NCBI GenBank assembly: GCA_002399265.1
Contig: DHDG01000039.1
Span: 105,049 to 119,684 of the forward strand
DNA from: Firmicutes bacterium UBA4882
GTDB lineage: Bacteria; Bacillota; UBA4882
Direction: 5' to 3'
DNA length: 14,636 nt
A model generated the notes under the pieces. It was not told the DNA's origin, did not search any database, and saw only the letters and a list, made by a program, of their open reading frames with translations. Positions 1 to 7,144 of the stretch are shown here, in pieces. The position numbers were made by a program, and so were the translations under genes. Within the stretch, counting starts at the first letter, position 1; every line of letters begins with the position of its first letter.

Positions 1-2189
1 CGTTCCCGCAAAGTGACACGCAGTGTGTCGCGGTTGCTACTAGCTTGCCGTAGTTGCGTTTCTGATTCGCGATCTTCCTGCTCGAGCGACGCCAGCTTGG
101 CGCGTAAATCCTCCAGATCCTTTTTGCGTTCAATCAGCCCGGCACCGCGGCGTTCACGGCTTCCACCGGTCATTGAACCGCCCGGATTGACCAGGTCTCC
201 GGCCATCGTGACTACCCGTACGGATTTGTGATAATTGCGCGCCACAGCCACTGCCTGGCTCAGGTCTGGCGCAACCAATGTATTACCGAGCAAAAATCCA
301 ATTACTTTACTGTAGTGCGCATCGGTCTGCACAACAGTAACGGCGGGTACGGCACCAAAACGATCCAATTCATTTTTCGCAAAAGCTGCGCCGCGGCCAC
401 GCTCCTCAATCAGGTCCAGCGGTAAGAAAGTAGCCCGACCGCGACTGCTACTTTTTAACCATTCAATAGCTTTCCTGGCGGACGCTTCGTTTTCAATCAC
501 AATATGCTGCAAGGCGGAACCCAGCACCACATCCATAGCTATCTCGAATCCTTCGTTGACTTGGATTAGATCCGCAACTGTGCCATGGATGCCCGCCACC
601 GCAGCGTTGTCACTCACTGCCGCATTACCGCCGCCGGCGGCGTTACCGAGCAACGCCCGTACGCCCTCCGAATAGCCCTGACGAGCCTGCTCCATTTCTT
701 CCAGGGCGCTCAAATGTGAGCCGGTCTTGGCAATTTGCCGTACCAAAGCTTCTCTCTGAGCGGCCAATTCCTGACTGACTCGCTCTGCCTCAGAGGCTTT
801 GTTTTCCAGCTCCGCAATCTGCGTATCAATAGTTGCACCAGTCGCTTTGTTTTGTCGGACGACCCGCTCCACCGTCTCCAAACGCTGTTCAATCTCAGCC
901 AGCGCACCTCTTGCTTTCGCCAGACGCTGCTCATCTTGCTGCCGCTGCTGCTCACTGAAACTGTCGGTCATGACGACGGCTTCCAACTGTTGTCTGACAG
1001 CAGCCTTAGCATTGATATTGGCAACCATATTGCGGCGGGCTTCCTCAATTTTGGTATTGACGTCAGCAAGCATCCCGGCGTGTTCTTTCAGTAAAGCTTC
1101 TTCACGCTGCTGACGTTCCATGGCCATGCCCCTATTCTGACGCACCGTGCCCAGTCGGGCTTCGAGCGTAGTTAATTCAGTGCTTAATCGGGCAGAGCGA
1201 TCCGCGAGCTCTACCAGCTTGCTCTCATGGCGGTTGCGCTCGCAAACCAGATTGGCTTGCCGCTCCTGCAGCAGTTTTTCGGAGCCGGAGGATTGCTCTA
1301 ACGTCCGGGTTGTCTCAGCCATCTGTTCCTGCAGGCTCTCCAGCTGTTCACCCACCTTGGTTAACTCAGCGCGATCCTGTTCAAGACGCGCTTCTTCCAC
1401 GGACTCGGCACCGGCGGTCACAGCCAAAGACTCCATCTGACTCTGCAATTCATTATTAACACGCTGCTCTTCAGCCTCAAGCCGTTCCAGCTCTTTACCA
1501 AAGCAATTGACTTCCAGATGACGCAAGCTCCCGCACAGATCAAGATATTTGGTCGCTACGGCTGCCTGGGCGCTCATCGGGCCCAACTGAGCGCCAAGTT
1601 CGCCAATAATATCATTGATTCGGAGCATGTTGGCTTCCGTTTCGTCCATCTTGCGCACGGCAACCGCCTTTTTTTGCTTATAGCGCATAATCCCGGCGGC
1701 CTCTTCAAATATTGCGCGCCGCTCTTCGGAACGTGCGCTGAGAATCGCATCTATTTTCCCCTGGCCGATCATTGAATAAGCCTCTTTACCGAGACCGGTA
1801 TCGAGAAAAATATCCTGAATCTCCCGCAACCGGACCGGCGCCCTGTTGATGAAAAACTCACTTTCCCCGGAACGATAGACTCTGCGGGTGACGGATACCT
1901 CGCTGAAATCCAACGGCAATTTCCCCTCGGCATTATCGATGACCAGCGTCACCTCAGCCATGCCTAAAGGTTTGCGCTGTTCGCTCCCAGCAAAAATGAT
2001 ATCTTCCATGCGCGCGCCTCGCAGAGTTCGAATACTCTGTTCTCCCAAAACCCAGCGAATCGCGTCCGAAATGTTGCTTTTGCCGCTGCCGTTGGGACCA
2101 ACCACGGCAGTTATACCTGCCGGAAACACAATCTCCAGCTTATCAGCAAATGATTTAAAACCAAATATGTCAAGCCTCTTTAGATGCAA
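1..2189 (-). CDS. smc: Chromosome segregation ATPase SMC, N-terminal 729 residues (cut by window edge)
   Basis: SMC is the dimeric ABC-type ATPase that, with ScpA and ScpB, loops and segregates the chromosome. The reading frame is open without a stop from a TTG at 2187-2189 to the left edge. I chose TTG because AGGAGG lies seven bases upstream and the protein then begins MHLKRLDIFGFKSFADK, the usual SMC start. Walker A (GPNGSGKS) is at residues 31-38. A Gln/Glu-rich coiled coil covers roughly 170-500. The hinge follows at about 510-680, ending with GGSMTGG at 670-676, after which the return coiled coil begins. The C-terminal head (signature motif and Walker B) lies outside the window; full SMC proteins are near 1,190 residues. 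One oddity is a Gly/Asn/Ala-rich linker just before the hinge core, at about 600-660. The gene follows the sigma factor gene but has a hairpin and a candidate promoter of its own in between. Confidence 0.97.
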   Translation of the reverse strand, partial: MHLKRLDIFGFKSFADKLEIVFPAGITAVVGPNGSGKSNISDAIRWVLGEQSIRTLRGARMEDIIFAGSEQRKPLGMAEVTLVIDNAEGKLPLDFSEVSVTRRVYRSGESEFFINRAPVRLREIQDIFLDTGLGKEAYSMIGQGKIDAILSARSEERRAIFEEAAGIMRYKQKKAVAVRKMDETEANMLRINDIIGELGAQLGPMSAQAAVATKYLDLCGSLRHLEVNCFGKELERLEAEEQRVNNELQSQMESLAVTAGAESVEEARLEQDRAELTKVGEQLESLQEQMAETTRTLEQSSGSEKLLQERQANLVCERNRHESKLVELADRSARLSTELTTLEARLGTVRQNRGMAMERQQREEALLKEHAGMLADVNTKIEEARRNMVANINAKAAVRQQLEAVVMTDSFSEQQRQQDEQRLAKARGALAEIEQRLETVERVVRQNKATGATIDTQIAELENKASEAERVSQELAAQREALVRQIAKTGSHLSALEEMEQARQGYSEGVRALLGNAAGGGNAAVSDNAAVAGIHGTVADLIQVNEGFEIAMDVVLGSALQHIVIENEASARKAIEWLKSSSRGRATFLPLDLIEERGRGAAFAKNELDRFGAVPAVTVVQTDAHYSKVIGFLLGNTLVAPDLSQAVAVARNYHKSVRVVTMAGDLVNPGGSMTGGSRERRGAGLIERKKDLEDLRAKLASLEQEDRESETQLRQASSNRDTLRVTLRE

Positions 2190-2239
2190 GAGCGGTCCTC
2201 CTCGGGCAGCGCTATTTTTTCATTGCGTCACTGTATGAT

Positions 2240-2248
2240 ATTTTATCA
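2240..2248 (-). promoter_or_regulatory. Candidate extended -10 promoter for smc
   Basis: On the minus strand the 9 bases read TGATAAAAT, an extended -10 (TG, one base, TAAAAT; 5 of 6 to TATAAT), about 50 bases upstream of the smc TTG start and just after the hairpin that ends the sigma factor gene. The -35 at 17 bases spacing (TTCATT) is weak. This is pattern matching only. Confidence 0.35.
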
Positions 2249-2261
2249 CATCCTGCCCATT

Positions 2262-2289
2262 AAATGAAACAGCCGCTTAATGCGGCTGT
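2262..2289 (-). terminator. Hairpin after the sigma factor gene, probable weak terminator
   Basis: A perfect 8 bp stem (2269-2276 with 2282-2289, sequence ACAGCCGC/GCGGCTGT) encloses a 5-base loop, six bases past the TAG stop of the sigma factor gene. In the direction of transcription it is followed by TTTCATTTAAT, a broken T-tract, so it may be only partly efficient and let some transcription into smc. Confidence 0.6.
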
Positions 2290-2295
2290 CATAAA

Positions 2296-2982
2296 CTAGT
2301 GCGCTGGCAGCGTCATGGCTAAGTCAACGCGCTTTCGAACCTTCATTGGTAATTGCGGATCGAGCAGTGAGCCGTATTGATCCATTAGACGGCGCAGTTT
2401 CAGCCTGGCGCGGGTTCGAGCGTTATCAATAATTTTAGCGTCCAACCCCAGTTCGTCTTGGATTTCTCCGGACGACATTCCAGTGATGATCATTGACATG
2501 ACGGCGTACTCCACGCGCGATAGATGCACTTGCATAACGGCGTCCAGCCGCTCGCCAACCCATTGTCCCTCCACGATTTCAAGGGGGTCAGCATGATCCA
2601 TGCCTAATAAATCGATTAGAGTCCTTGACTCCTCAGGGCCGCAGGAAGCATATAAAGACAGGGCGTTGTTCAGGATTTTATTTTTGGAGCTGTAATATTG
2701 CTTAATGGCGTTGAATACCTTGCGCAGGATGCAGATATAGGCGAAGGTGGAGAATTTGATATCATATTTTTGATCATCGTATTCCTCAATAGCCCTGAGT
2801 AGCCCGATTAGTCCTTCCTGGGCAAGGTCTTCAAATTCCAGGCAACTGGCCACTTGATTACGCACAATATGTTTGACCATCGGCAGATACTTAACTACTA
2901 ATTCTTCTTTGGCCAGCAGATCATTGCCTTTGCGAATACGCTGCAAAAGATTTAAATCGTAGTTTTGATTGCCGGATTTCAT
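2296..2982 (-). CDS. SigH-like RNA polymerase sigma factor
   Basis: 228-residue sigma-70 family protein that should direct RNA polymerase to an alternative promoter set. Region 2 spans about 25-110, with the core-binding segment DLAQEGLIGLLRAIEEYD at 52-69 and the -10 recognition part after it (FSTFAYICILRKVFNAIKQ). Region 4 is at about 152-200, with an HTH ending KIIDNARTRARLKL. The spacing and these two segments resemble Bacillus SigH (TSFKAFAELCITRQ and KSIDNALQRVKRKL, recalled from memory). No region 1.1 or region 3 is evident. GGGGG lies ten bases before the ATG, so the start is plausible. It sits between spoVS and smc, with a terminator on each side, suggesting a single-gene transcript. 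Bacillus sigH lies in a different neighbourhood, so this may be a paralogue rather than the sporulation SigH itself. The target promoters cannot be told from sequence. Confidence 0.85.
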   Translation of the reverse strand: MKSGNQNYDLNLLQRIRKGNDLLAKEELVVKYLPMVKHIVRNQVASCLEFEDLAQEGLIGLLRAIEEYDDQKYDIKFSTFAYICILRKVFNAIKQYYSSKNKILNNALSLYASCGPEESRTLIDLLGMDHADPLEIVEGQWVGERLDAVMQVHLSRVEYAVMSMIITGMSSGEIQDELGLDAKIIDNARTRARLKLRRLMDQYGSLLDPQLPMKVRKRVDLAMTLPAH

Positions 2983-3100
2983 ATAAGAACAGCCCCCTTT
3001 GCGCCCGTAACATTTATATGGCAGGGCTGTCCGTTATAGACCTATCAGAACCGATCCAGGATATCCAGGTTAAGAGGGCTTTGCTTTGCGCCTGGACAAA

Positions 3101-3143
3101 ACAAAAACCGGCTTCGTTCGCGCTTCTCGCCTAACGAAACCGG
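3101..3143 (-). terminator. Rho-independent terminator of spoVS
   Basis: An 11 bp stem (3108-3118 with 3133-3143, one G-U pair) lies about 50 bases past the spoVS stop. In the transcribed direction it is followed by TTTTTGTTTTG. It isolates spoVS from the downstream sigma factor gene. Confidence 0.88.
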
Positions 3144-3193
3144 CAGAGTAAATGATCAGCTTAACTGGCCACCTAAATTAGCATTTTTGAGAA

Positions 3194-3454
3194 CTAGCGA
3201 GGCTGTACAATAAATTTGATGGCAGTGCGCTGTTCGCCGTCGATTTCCACTTCGGAAAAAGCAGGGACACAGACAAGGTTGATACCGTTTGGTGCCACAA
3301 ATCCGCGCGTAATGGCTATTGCCTTAATAGCCTGATTAACTGCTCCCGCACCGATGGCCTGCAATTCTGCCAGACCACTTTCTCTAACTACAGCCGCTAA
3401 CGCACCTGCTACGGATTTTGGATTAGAATGTGACGATACTTTAAGTACTTCCAT
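3194..3454 (-). CDS. spoVS: Stage V sporulation protein S
   Basis: 86-residue protein matching SpoVS along its whole length: MEVLKVSSHSNPKSVAGALA at the start, then GAGAVNQAIKAIAITRGFVAPNGI, the family's most conserved segment, and a C-terminus ending in KFIVQPR. SpoVS is a small Alba-fold-like protein needed in Bacillus for normal progress to later stages of sporulation; its molecular action is not well understood. The ATG has a strong AAGGAGGT nine bases upstream. The gene is flanked by its own candidate promoter and a strong terminator, so it is probably monocistronic. It supports the view that the organism forms spores, although spoVS homologues also occur in some non-sporulating bacteria. 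Confidence 0.95.
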   Translation of the reverse strand: MEVLKVSSHSNPKSVAGALAAVVRESGLAELQAIGAGAVNQAIKAIAITRGFVAPNGINLVCVPAFSEVEIDGEQRTAIKFIVQPR

Positions 3455-3492
3455 TACAGGGATACCTCCTTGCCGCCTGGAATAAGGCGATC

Positions 3493-3547
3493 AGCATTAA
3501 GCGTCCAGCGTCAACGTCAAGCATTAGGCGTCAAGCGCCAAGCACTG
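3493..3547. repeat. Degenerate heptamer tandem repeat between rnc and spoVS
   Basis: Eight units in phase on the plus strand: AGCATTA, AGCGTCC, AGCGTCA, ACGTCA (six bases), AGCATTA, GGCGTCA, AGCGCCA, AGCACTG. The AGC...A pattern returns every seven bases and AGCATTA appears twice exactly. The array lies in the presumed 5' untranslated leader of spoVS, between its candidate -10 and its ribosome binding site. Seven-base tandem arrays of this sort also occur in intergenic regions of other clostridia; no function is known to me. Confidence 0.7.
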
Positions 3548-3557
3548 TTATATTTCC

Positions 3558-3585
3558 ATTATAAGCCTCGAAAATCCTCTTTAAA
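3558..3585 (-). promoter_or_regulatory. Candidate promoter of spoVS
   Basis: On the minus strand TTTAAA (3580-3585) and a perfect TATAAT (3558-3563) are 16 bases apart, just beyond the rnc stop and about 100 bases upstream of the spoVS start. An AGAGGATTT between them resembles the -35 of SigH promoters, but no GAAT-type -10 sits at the matching distance, so I read this as a housekeeping-type promoter. Confidence 0.45.
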
Positions 3586-3589
3586 CTGT

Positions 3590-4357
3590 TCAAGAATCCT
3601 CACCAAGCTTGCCTAAAACTGCCTTGGCGGCTTCTTGACCAGCCTTTTTTTTGCTTTTTCCCATACCGGTTCCGCTTAAAGAACCAGTGACATAGGCTCC
3701 GACAGTAAACTGCCGGTCATGGTCCGGACCGGTCTGCCTAAGGAGGCGGTACTCCGGAACCCCTTTCCCGCGGGATTGCAGGATTTCCTGTAGCTCAGTC
3801 TTGAAGTCGCCCTGACTTTTACTGGCTTCCTGTAAAGCGGTTTGAAATTGATCAATTAGCCAGTGATGCGCGGTATCCCAGCCGTAAGTCAGATAAACAG
3901 CACCTACAAAGGCTTCAAAAGCGTCCGCTAATATAGACTGCCGTTCGCGCCCTCCGCTTTGCGCTTCACTCTTTCCTAGCAGGAGGTATTGACCAAAACC
4001 CAGTCGTGCCGCCTGAGCGCCAAGAGATGTGGCGCTGATTATGGAAGCTCGCATTTTGGCCAAAGCGCCTTCGTTAACATTCGGATACATTTGAAAGAGT
4101 GCGGCGCCAATTGCCAAGCCCACCACAGCATCCCCTAAAAACTCCAGCCGTTCATTATCGGCTGTGCCGGCCTCGTAGGCATAAGAACTGTGCGTCAAAG
4201 CGCGGTGAAAGTTACTGGGATCTCCCGGCGGCAGACCGAGCTGGGCCAAGAAATCATTAATAGTTGTCCTGCGAGTTTCATCCATAGATTTTGCACCGTT
4301 CCTCTCTTTATAGACATTTGTCTCAGAGATTCCTGCTTCGTCCACCGGCACCGCCAT
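3590..4357 (-). CDS. rnc: Ribonuclease III
   Basis: Double-strand-specific endoribonuclease that processes rRNA precursors and structured mRNAs. The catalytic domain carries the signature NERLEFLGDAV at residues 68-78 (E69, E72, D76) and the second acidic pair in DAFEA (D145, E148), so all metal ligands are present. A double-stranded RNA-binding domain follows at about 184-252, including KSKKKAGQEAAKAVL. The ATG at 4357 has GGAGG about nine bases upstream, which makes the protein 255 residues. A later ATG at 4285 (MDETRRTTINDFL) is where related proteins usually begin, but it has no well-spaced ribosome binding site. The extra 24 residues may therefore be real and tied to the transposon end upstream. 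The usual upstream neighbour fabF is missing; a tnpB unit occupies that place, and smc is separated from rnc by spoVS and the sigma factor gene. Confidence 0.95.
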   Translation of the reverse strand: MAVPVDEAGISETNVYKERNGAKSMDETRRTTINDFLAQLGLPPGDPSNFHRALTHSSYAYEAGTADNERLEFLGDAVVGLAIGAALFQMYPNVNEGALAKMRASIISATSLGAQAARLGFGQYLLLGKSEAQSGGRERQSILADAFEAFVGAVYLTYGWDTAHHWLIDQFQTALQEASKSQGDFKTELQEILQSRGKGVPEYRLLRQTGPDHDRQFTVGAYVTGSLSGTGMGKSKKKAGQEAAKAVLGKLGEDS

Positions 4358-4360
4358 AAG

Positions 4361-4500
4361 GCTGAACCTCCGATGTCTACAGGCGTGACTTCCCGGGGAA
4401 CTCCCGGTAGTGACACTTAGCCAGCCAGTGTCAAGAGGTTTTTCGCCGCGTTAATATCCCGGTCATGATGCGTTCCGCAAGCGGGACATGTCCATTCGCG
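4361..4500 (-). ncRNA. Putative omega-RNA (right-end RNA) of the tnpB element
   Basis: TnpB nucleases are guided by an RNA made from the 3' end of tnpB and the element's right end. Two hairpins sit where such an RNA is expected. One is a 7 bp perfect stem (4411-4417 with 4427-4433) spanning the tnpB stop codon. The other is a CCGGG/CCCGG stem (4393-4397 with 4403-4407) that can be extended by ACT/AGT beyond an internal loop. The right end may lie near GGAGGTTCAGC at about 4361-4371, in which case the guide segment would read into the start of rnc. The limits given are approximate; the 5' end is not visible in sequence. Confidence 0.45.
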
Positions 4501-5517
4501 GATGGAGAGCGGCATTCTTTCCTGTACGGCACCGCATGCTGAACACGTTTTGCTGCTGGGGTAGAATCGATTTGCTACCACCAGCCGGGAACCGTACCAC
4601 TTGGTTTTGTACTCAAGCTGCCGCCGGAATTCGCCCCAGCCAACATCGGCGATATGCCGGGCCAGACACGCATTCCGCAGCATTCCGCTCACGTTCAGAT
4701 CTTCCACCACGATCACTGACTTGGTTTTTGCCAGTTCCGTAGTAAGCTTGTGCAAGAAGTCTTGCCGAATATTGCGGACACGTCGATGAAGCCGAGCGAG
4801 CTGTAAAGCGGATTTTTTGCGATTCTTGGAACCTTTTTGTTTACGGCTGTGCCTCCGTTGTCTACGGCGAAGCAGTTTAAGATGGCGATTCAGCGGTTTG
4901 GGGGCCTCGATTTTGACGTTCTCACTACCGCTGACGATGGCCGCGAAGTGGCTCAAGCCGACATCGATGCCAGCGGCCGGACCTTGCACTGGGACCGGAT
5001 CGCAGATTTCCATCTCAACCGTCAAGCTGACAAACCAACGATCTGCTTCTCGGCTTACAGTAGCAGAAAGAATCCGGCCTTGAACCTCTGTAATCTCCTT
5101 AACACGTATCTTCCCCAGACGCGGCATCTGAATATGACGTTCAAAAACGTGAATTGCGCCCGTAAACCGGAAGGAATCATGTCGGCCTTTCTTCTTGAAC
5201 TTAGGAAATCCAACTTTGCGCCCGGTTTTCAGTCCACGAAAGAAATTTTGGAACGCCCGGTCCAGATCACGCAAAGCTTCTTGAGGAGCGCATTTGGACA
5301 CCTCATACATCCACGGAAGCTCGACTTTCTTCAAAACGTTCAGTTCCCGGTGCTGTTCGATGGCATTGATACGCTTCTTTTCCTGCTCCCATAAAGCAAT
5401 GCGGCGGGAAAGCCCCCAGTTATAGGCAAATCGGGCTGTCCCGGCATGCTTCGCAAGCAAACTGCGCTGATGGGTGTTGGGATCCAGTTCATATCGGTAA
5501 GCGCGGTTAATCAGCAT
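4417..5517 (-). CDS. tnpB: TnpB, RNA-guided endonuclease of an IS200/IS605-type element
   Basis: 366-residue transposon-encoded nuclease of the family ancestral to Cas12. The N-terminal helical part (MLINRAYRYELDPN, then AYNWGL and KFKKKGRHDSFRF) leads to a complete RuvC domain: D185 in GIDVGLSHFA, E272 in VVEDLNV and D354 in HDRDINAAKN. The zinc ribbon between the last two has C325, C328, C344 and C347. No catalytic residue is missing and the frame is unbroken, so the protein could be active. I start it at the ATG at 5515-5517, which has GGAGG nine bases upstream and gives the standard N-terminus; the frame stays open 22 codons further. No tnpA transposase gene is adjacent, so this is a solo tnpB unit that would need a transposase in trans. 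It lies between the acpP terminator and rnc, in the same direction, with no terminator before rnc. Confidence 0.95.
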   Translation of the reverse strand: MLINRAYRYELDPNTHQRSLLAKHAGTARFAYNWGLSRRIALWEQEKKRINAIEQHRELNVLKKVELPWMYEVSKCAPQEALRDLDRAFQNFFRGLKTGRKVGFPKFKKKGRHDSFRFTGAIHVFERHIQMPRLGKIRVKEITEVQGRILSATVSREADRWFVSLTVEMEICDPVPVQGPAAGIDVGLSHFAAIVSGSENVKIEAPKPLNRHLKLLRRRQRRHSRKQKGSKNRKKSALQLARLHRRVRNIRQDFLHKLTTELAKTKSVIVVEDLNVSGMLRNACLARHIADVGWGEFRRQLEYKTKWYGSRLVVANRFYPSSKTCSACGAVQERMPLSIREWTCPACGTHHDRDINAAKNLLTLAG

Positions 5518-5559
5518 GTACGACAACCTCCATCGCTTTTTGCGCCTTGTTACGGGCAG

Positions 5560-5594
5560 AACATCGCCCATTGAGCCGTGCACAACACGATGTT
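5560..5594 (-). repeat. Inverted repeat, possible left-end hairpin of the tnpB element
   Basis: AACATCG at 5560-5566 and its perfect complement CGATGTT at 5588-5594 enclose 21 bases, 43 to 77 bases upstream of the tnpB ATG. IS200/IS605 left ends carry subterminal hairpins that the transposase recognises, and this is the only such structure I see there. Short inverted repeats also arise by chance. Confidence 0.35.
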
Positions 5595-5680
5595 AGTCTT
5601 CGATCTCCGTCCGCTCGAATGGTGCAGGCATTTTCCCTTCCTGTACCAACCGCCATGCTGTCTTGTAGGATTACCCCGAA

Positions 5681-5711
5681 ATACAAAAGTCCCGCAGCAA
5701 GCCGCGGGACT
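5681..5711 (-). terminator. Rho-independent terminator of acpP
   Basis: A perfect 8 bp GC-rich stem (5688-5695 with 5704-5711, AGTCCCGC/GCGGGACT) with an 8-base loop lies 11 bases past the acpP stop and is followed in the transcribed direction by TTTTGTATTT. It means rnc is not simply co-transcribed with acpP. Confidence 0.88.
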
Positions 5712-5722
5712 AGTAGTTCTTC

Positions 5723-5962
5723 TTAATCTTCGTTCAGGTTATCTTTAATATAATTAACTGCGTCCCCGACAGTCACGATTTTTTCCGCATCCTCATCGGG
5801 AATTTGTATGTTGAAACGTTCCTCGAGGGCCATTACCAATTCCACAATGTCCAATGAATCAGCCTGCAGATCTTCGATAAAAGAAGCGGATATGGTGACT
5901 TGCTCTTCATCGACGCCAAGTTGCTGCACAACTAACTCTTTGACCTGCGCGAATACGTTCAT
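5723..5962 (-). CDS. acpP: Acyl carrier protein
   Basis: 79-residue carrier protein that holds growing fatty acyl chains as thioesters on a phosphopantetheine arm. The attachment site is S36 in the motif ADSLDIVELVMALEE, and the protein has the expected excess of acidic residues and four-helix length. I start it at the ATG at 5960-5962, preceded by AAGGAGGT seven bases upstream. A GTG three codons earlier falls within that ribosome binding site and is unlikely. The gene follows plsX after about 155 bases and ends in a strong terminator. In many Bacillota fabH, fabD and fabG lie between plsX and acpP and fabF follows; none is here, so the elongation enzymes must be encoded elsewhere. The plsX-acpP gap holds a poor promoter candidate (TTGCAT, 17 bases, TAATAT), so transcription may come from either side. 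Confidence 0.96.
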   Translation of the reverse strand: MNVFAQVKELVVQQLGVDEEQVTISASFIEDLQADSLDIVELVMALEERFNIQIPDEDAEKIVTVGDAVNYIKDNLNED

Positions 5963-6116
5963 ACTCGTCACCTCCTTCCAATAACGCCATCAAACTAATG
6001 CCTTCTGGACTGGCGGAACGAGAACAGAAATCGTTTCGTCCGAAAGGAAACTATACTTCTCAACTTAACAATATCATATTACAGGACAGATCCCGAAAAT
6101 GCAATACCCTTTACTG

Positions 6117-7103
6117 CTATCTCCCAAGCTCTCTGCTAATCGCGGCCACAATACCTTGCTTGGCAGCGCGCGCACCAGCTCTGACAGCATTACAGATCGC
6201 TCTGGCGTCCGAACGCCCATGGCATATCAGGGAAACACCGTCCACACCTAGAAGCGGCACTCCGCCGTACTCAGCATAGTCTAACCTCTTTTTCAGGCCC
6301 CGCAGCGCGGGCAGCACCAGTAAGCCACCAATTTTGGCAATCAGAGAGCTCTGAATACCCTTCTTGATCAGCGTAAACATTGCAGTTGCCAATCCCTCAC
6401 AGGTCTTTAAGACAACATTTCCCGTAAATCCGTCACACACAATTACGTCAGCTTTGCCAAAATTGATGTCCTTGCCTTCAATATTACCGATAAAATTGAG
6501 GTTACTGTTTTTCAGCAGCGGATATGTTTCGGTTACCAGTTTATTGCCTTTGGTTTCTTCCTCGCCTATATTCAATAAGCCTACCTTGGGGTTCTTAATG
6601 CCTAAAACAGCCTCCGCATAAATGGCACCCATAGCCGCGGACTGCACCAGGTTTTCCGGTTCACTGTCGACATTTGCACCCGAGTCCAGCAAGACTGACA
6701 CCCCGTCGATAGTCGGCATCGGAATAGCCGTGGCCGGCCGCAGTACTCCCGGGATCCGTCCGAGATAGAATAAAGCAGCTGCCATCTGCGCGCCAGTTGA
6801 GCCGGCGGAAACAACTGCGTCCGCCTTTTTCTCCTTAACCAGCTTGGTGGCGACTACAATGGAAGAATCCCGCTTTTTGCGCACAGCAGAAGCCGGGTGC
6901 TCATCCATCCCAACAACTTCTTCGCAATGCACGATCTCAATTTTCAGGTCGGAAGCACCGCATTCCGAAAGCTCTTTTTCGATAGCCGCGCGTTTCCCAA
7001 CCAGAATTACTTCAATACCATGCTGGCGAAATGCGTCCACCGCTCCCCGCACAATTGCTGCTGGGGCGAGATCGCCGCCCATCGCATCGACTGCTATCTT
7101 CAT
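6117..7103 (-). CDS. plsX: Phosphate acyltransferase PlsX
   Basis: PlsX converts acyl-ACP and phosphate to acyl-phosphate, the donor that PlsY uses for the first acylation of glycerol-3-phosphate in phospholipid synthesis; it is a peripheral membrane enzyme. The 328-residue protein has the family's N-terminus KIAVDAMGGDLAP, the segment VSAGSTGAQMAAALFYLGRI in the middle, VIVCDGFTGNVVLKTCEG near residue 240, and the C-terminal YAEYGGVPLLGVDG. Two ATG codons are adjacent; I use the second because GGAGG is then six bases away rather than three. Upstream lie a long palindromic repeat and the rpmF terminator, with only about 40 bases between the repeat and the start, so the plsX promoter may be inside or altered by the repeat. 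The regulator gene fapR, which often precedes plsX, is absent. Confidence 0.97.
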   Translation of the reverse strand: MKIAVDAMGGDLAPAAIVRGAVDAFRQHGIEVILVGKRAAIEKELSECGASDLKIEIVHCEEVVGMDEHPASAVRKKRDSSIVVATKLVKEKKADAVVSAGSTGAQMAAALFYLGRIPGVLRPATAIPMPTIDGVSVLLDSGANVDSEPENLVQSAAMGAIYAEAVLGIKNPKVGLLNIGEEETKGNKLVTETYPLLKNSNLNFIGNIEGKDINFGKADVIVCDGFTGNVVLKTCEGLATAMFTLIKKGIQSSLIAKIGGLLVLPALRGLKKRLDYAEYGGVPLLGVDGVSLICHGRSDARAICNAVRAGARAAKQGIVAAISRELGR

Positions 7104-7144
7104 CATAAGCCTCCATCCCTCTAATACTATTCGGGGGATGCTTT

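Larger units (their letters stand above)
4360..5680 (-). mobile_element. Solo tnpB insertion unit between acpP and rnc (limits approximate)
   Basis: The unit comprises tnpB, the 3' hairpins described under the omega-RNA, and an upstream stretch with a possible left-end hairpin at 5560-5594. It occupies the gap between the acpP terminator (5681-5711) and the start of rnc. IS200/IS605 elements lack inverted terminal repeats and target duplications, so neither border can be read directly; the true element is probably shorter than this outer limit. Confidence 0.55.

Noticed and set aside
735..1113. Plus-strand open frames of about 100-120 codons
   Set aside because: They are antisense to the smc coiled coil, whose Gln/Glu/Leu-rich codons create open reverse frames; the products are Leu/Ser/Arg-rich and unlike any protein family.
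3001..3100. Direct repeats of CCAGG and possible promoter upstream of the sigma factor gene
   Set aside because: The repeats are too short to mean much, and no -35/-10 pair at acceptable spacing could be chosen over others.
4837..5394. Plus-strand open frame of 185 codons inside the tnpB region
   Set aside because: It lies fully antisense to the well-supported tnpB, shows no family pattern and has no plausible ribosome binding site; it is a by-product of the coding strand's composition.
7107..7144. Possible FapR operator (TAGTATTAG) just upstream of plsX
   Set aside because: Only a half-site-like match to the palindromic FapR consensus is present, and no fapR gene is in the window.
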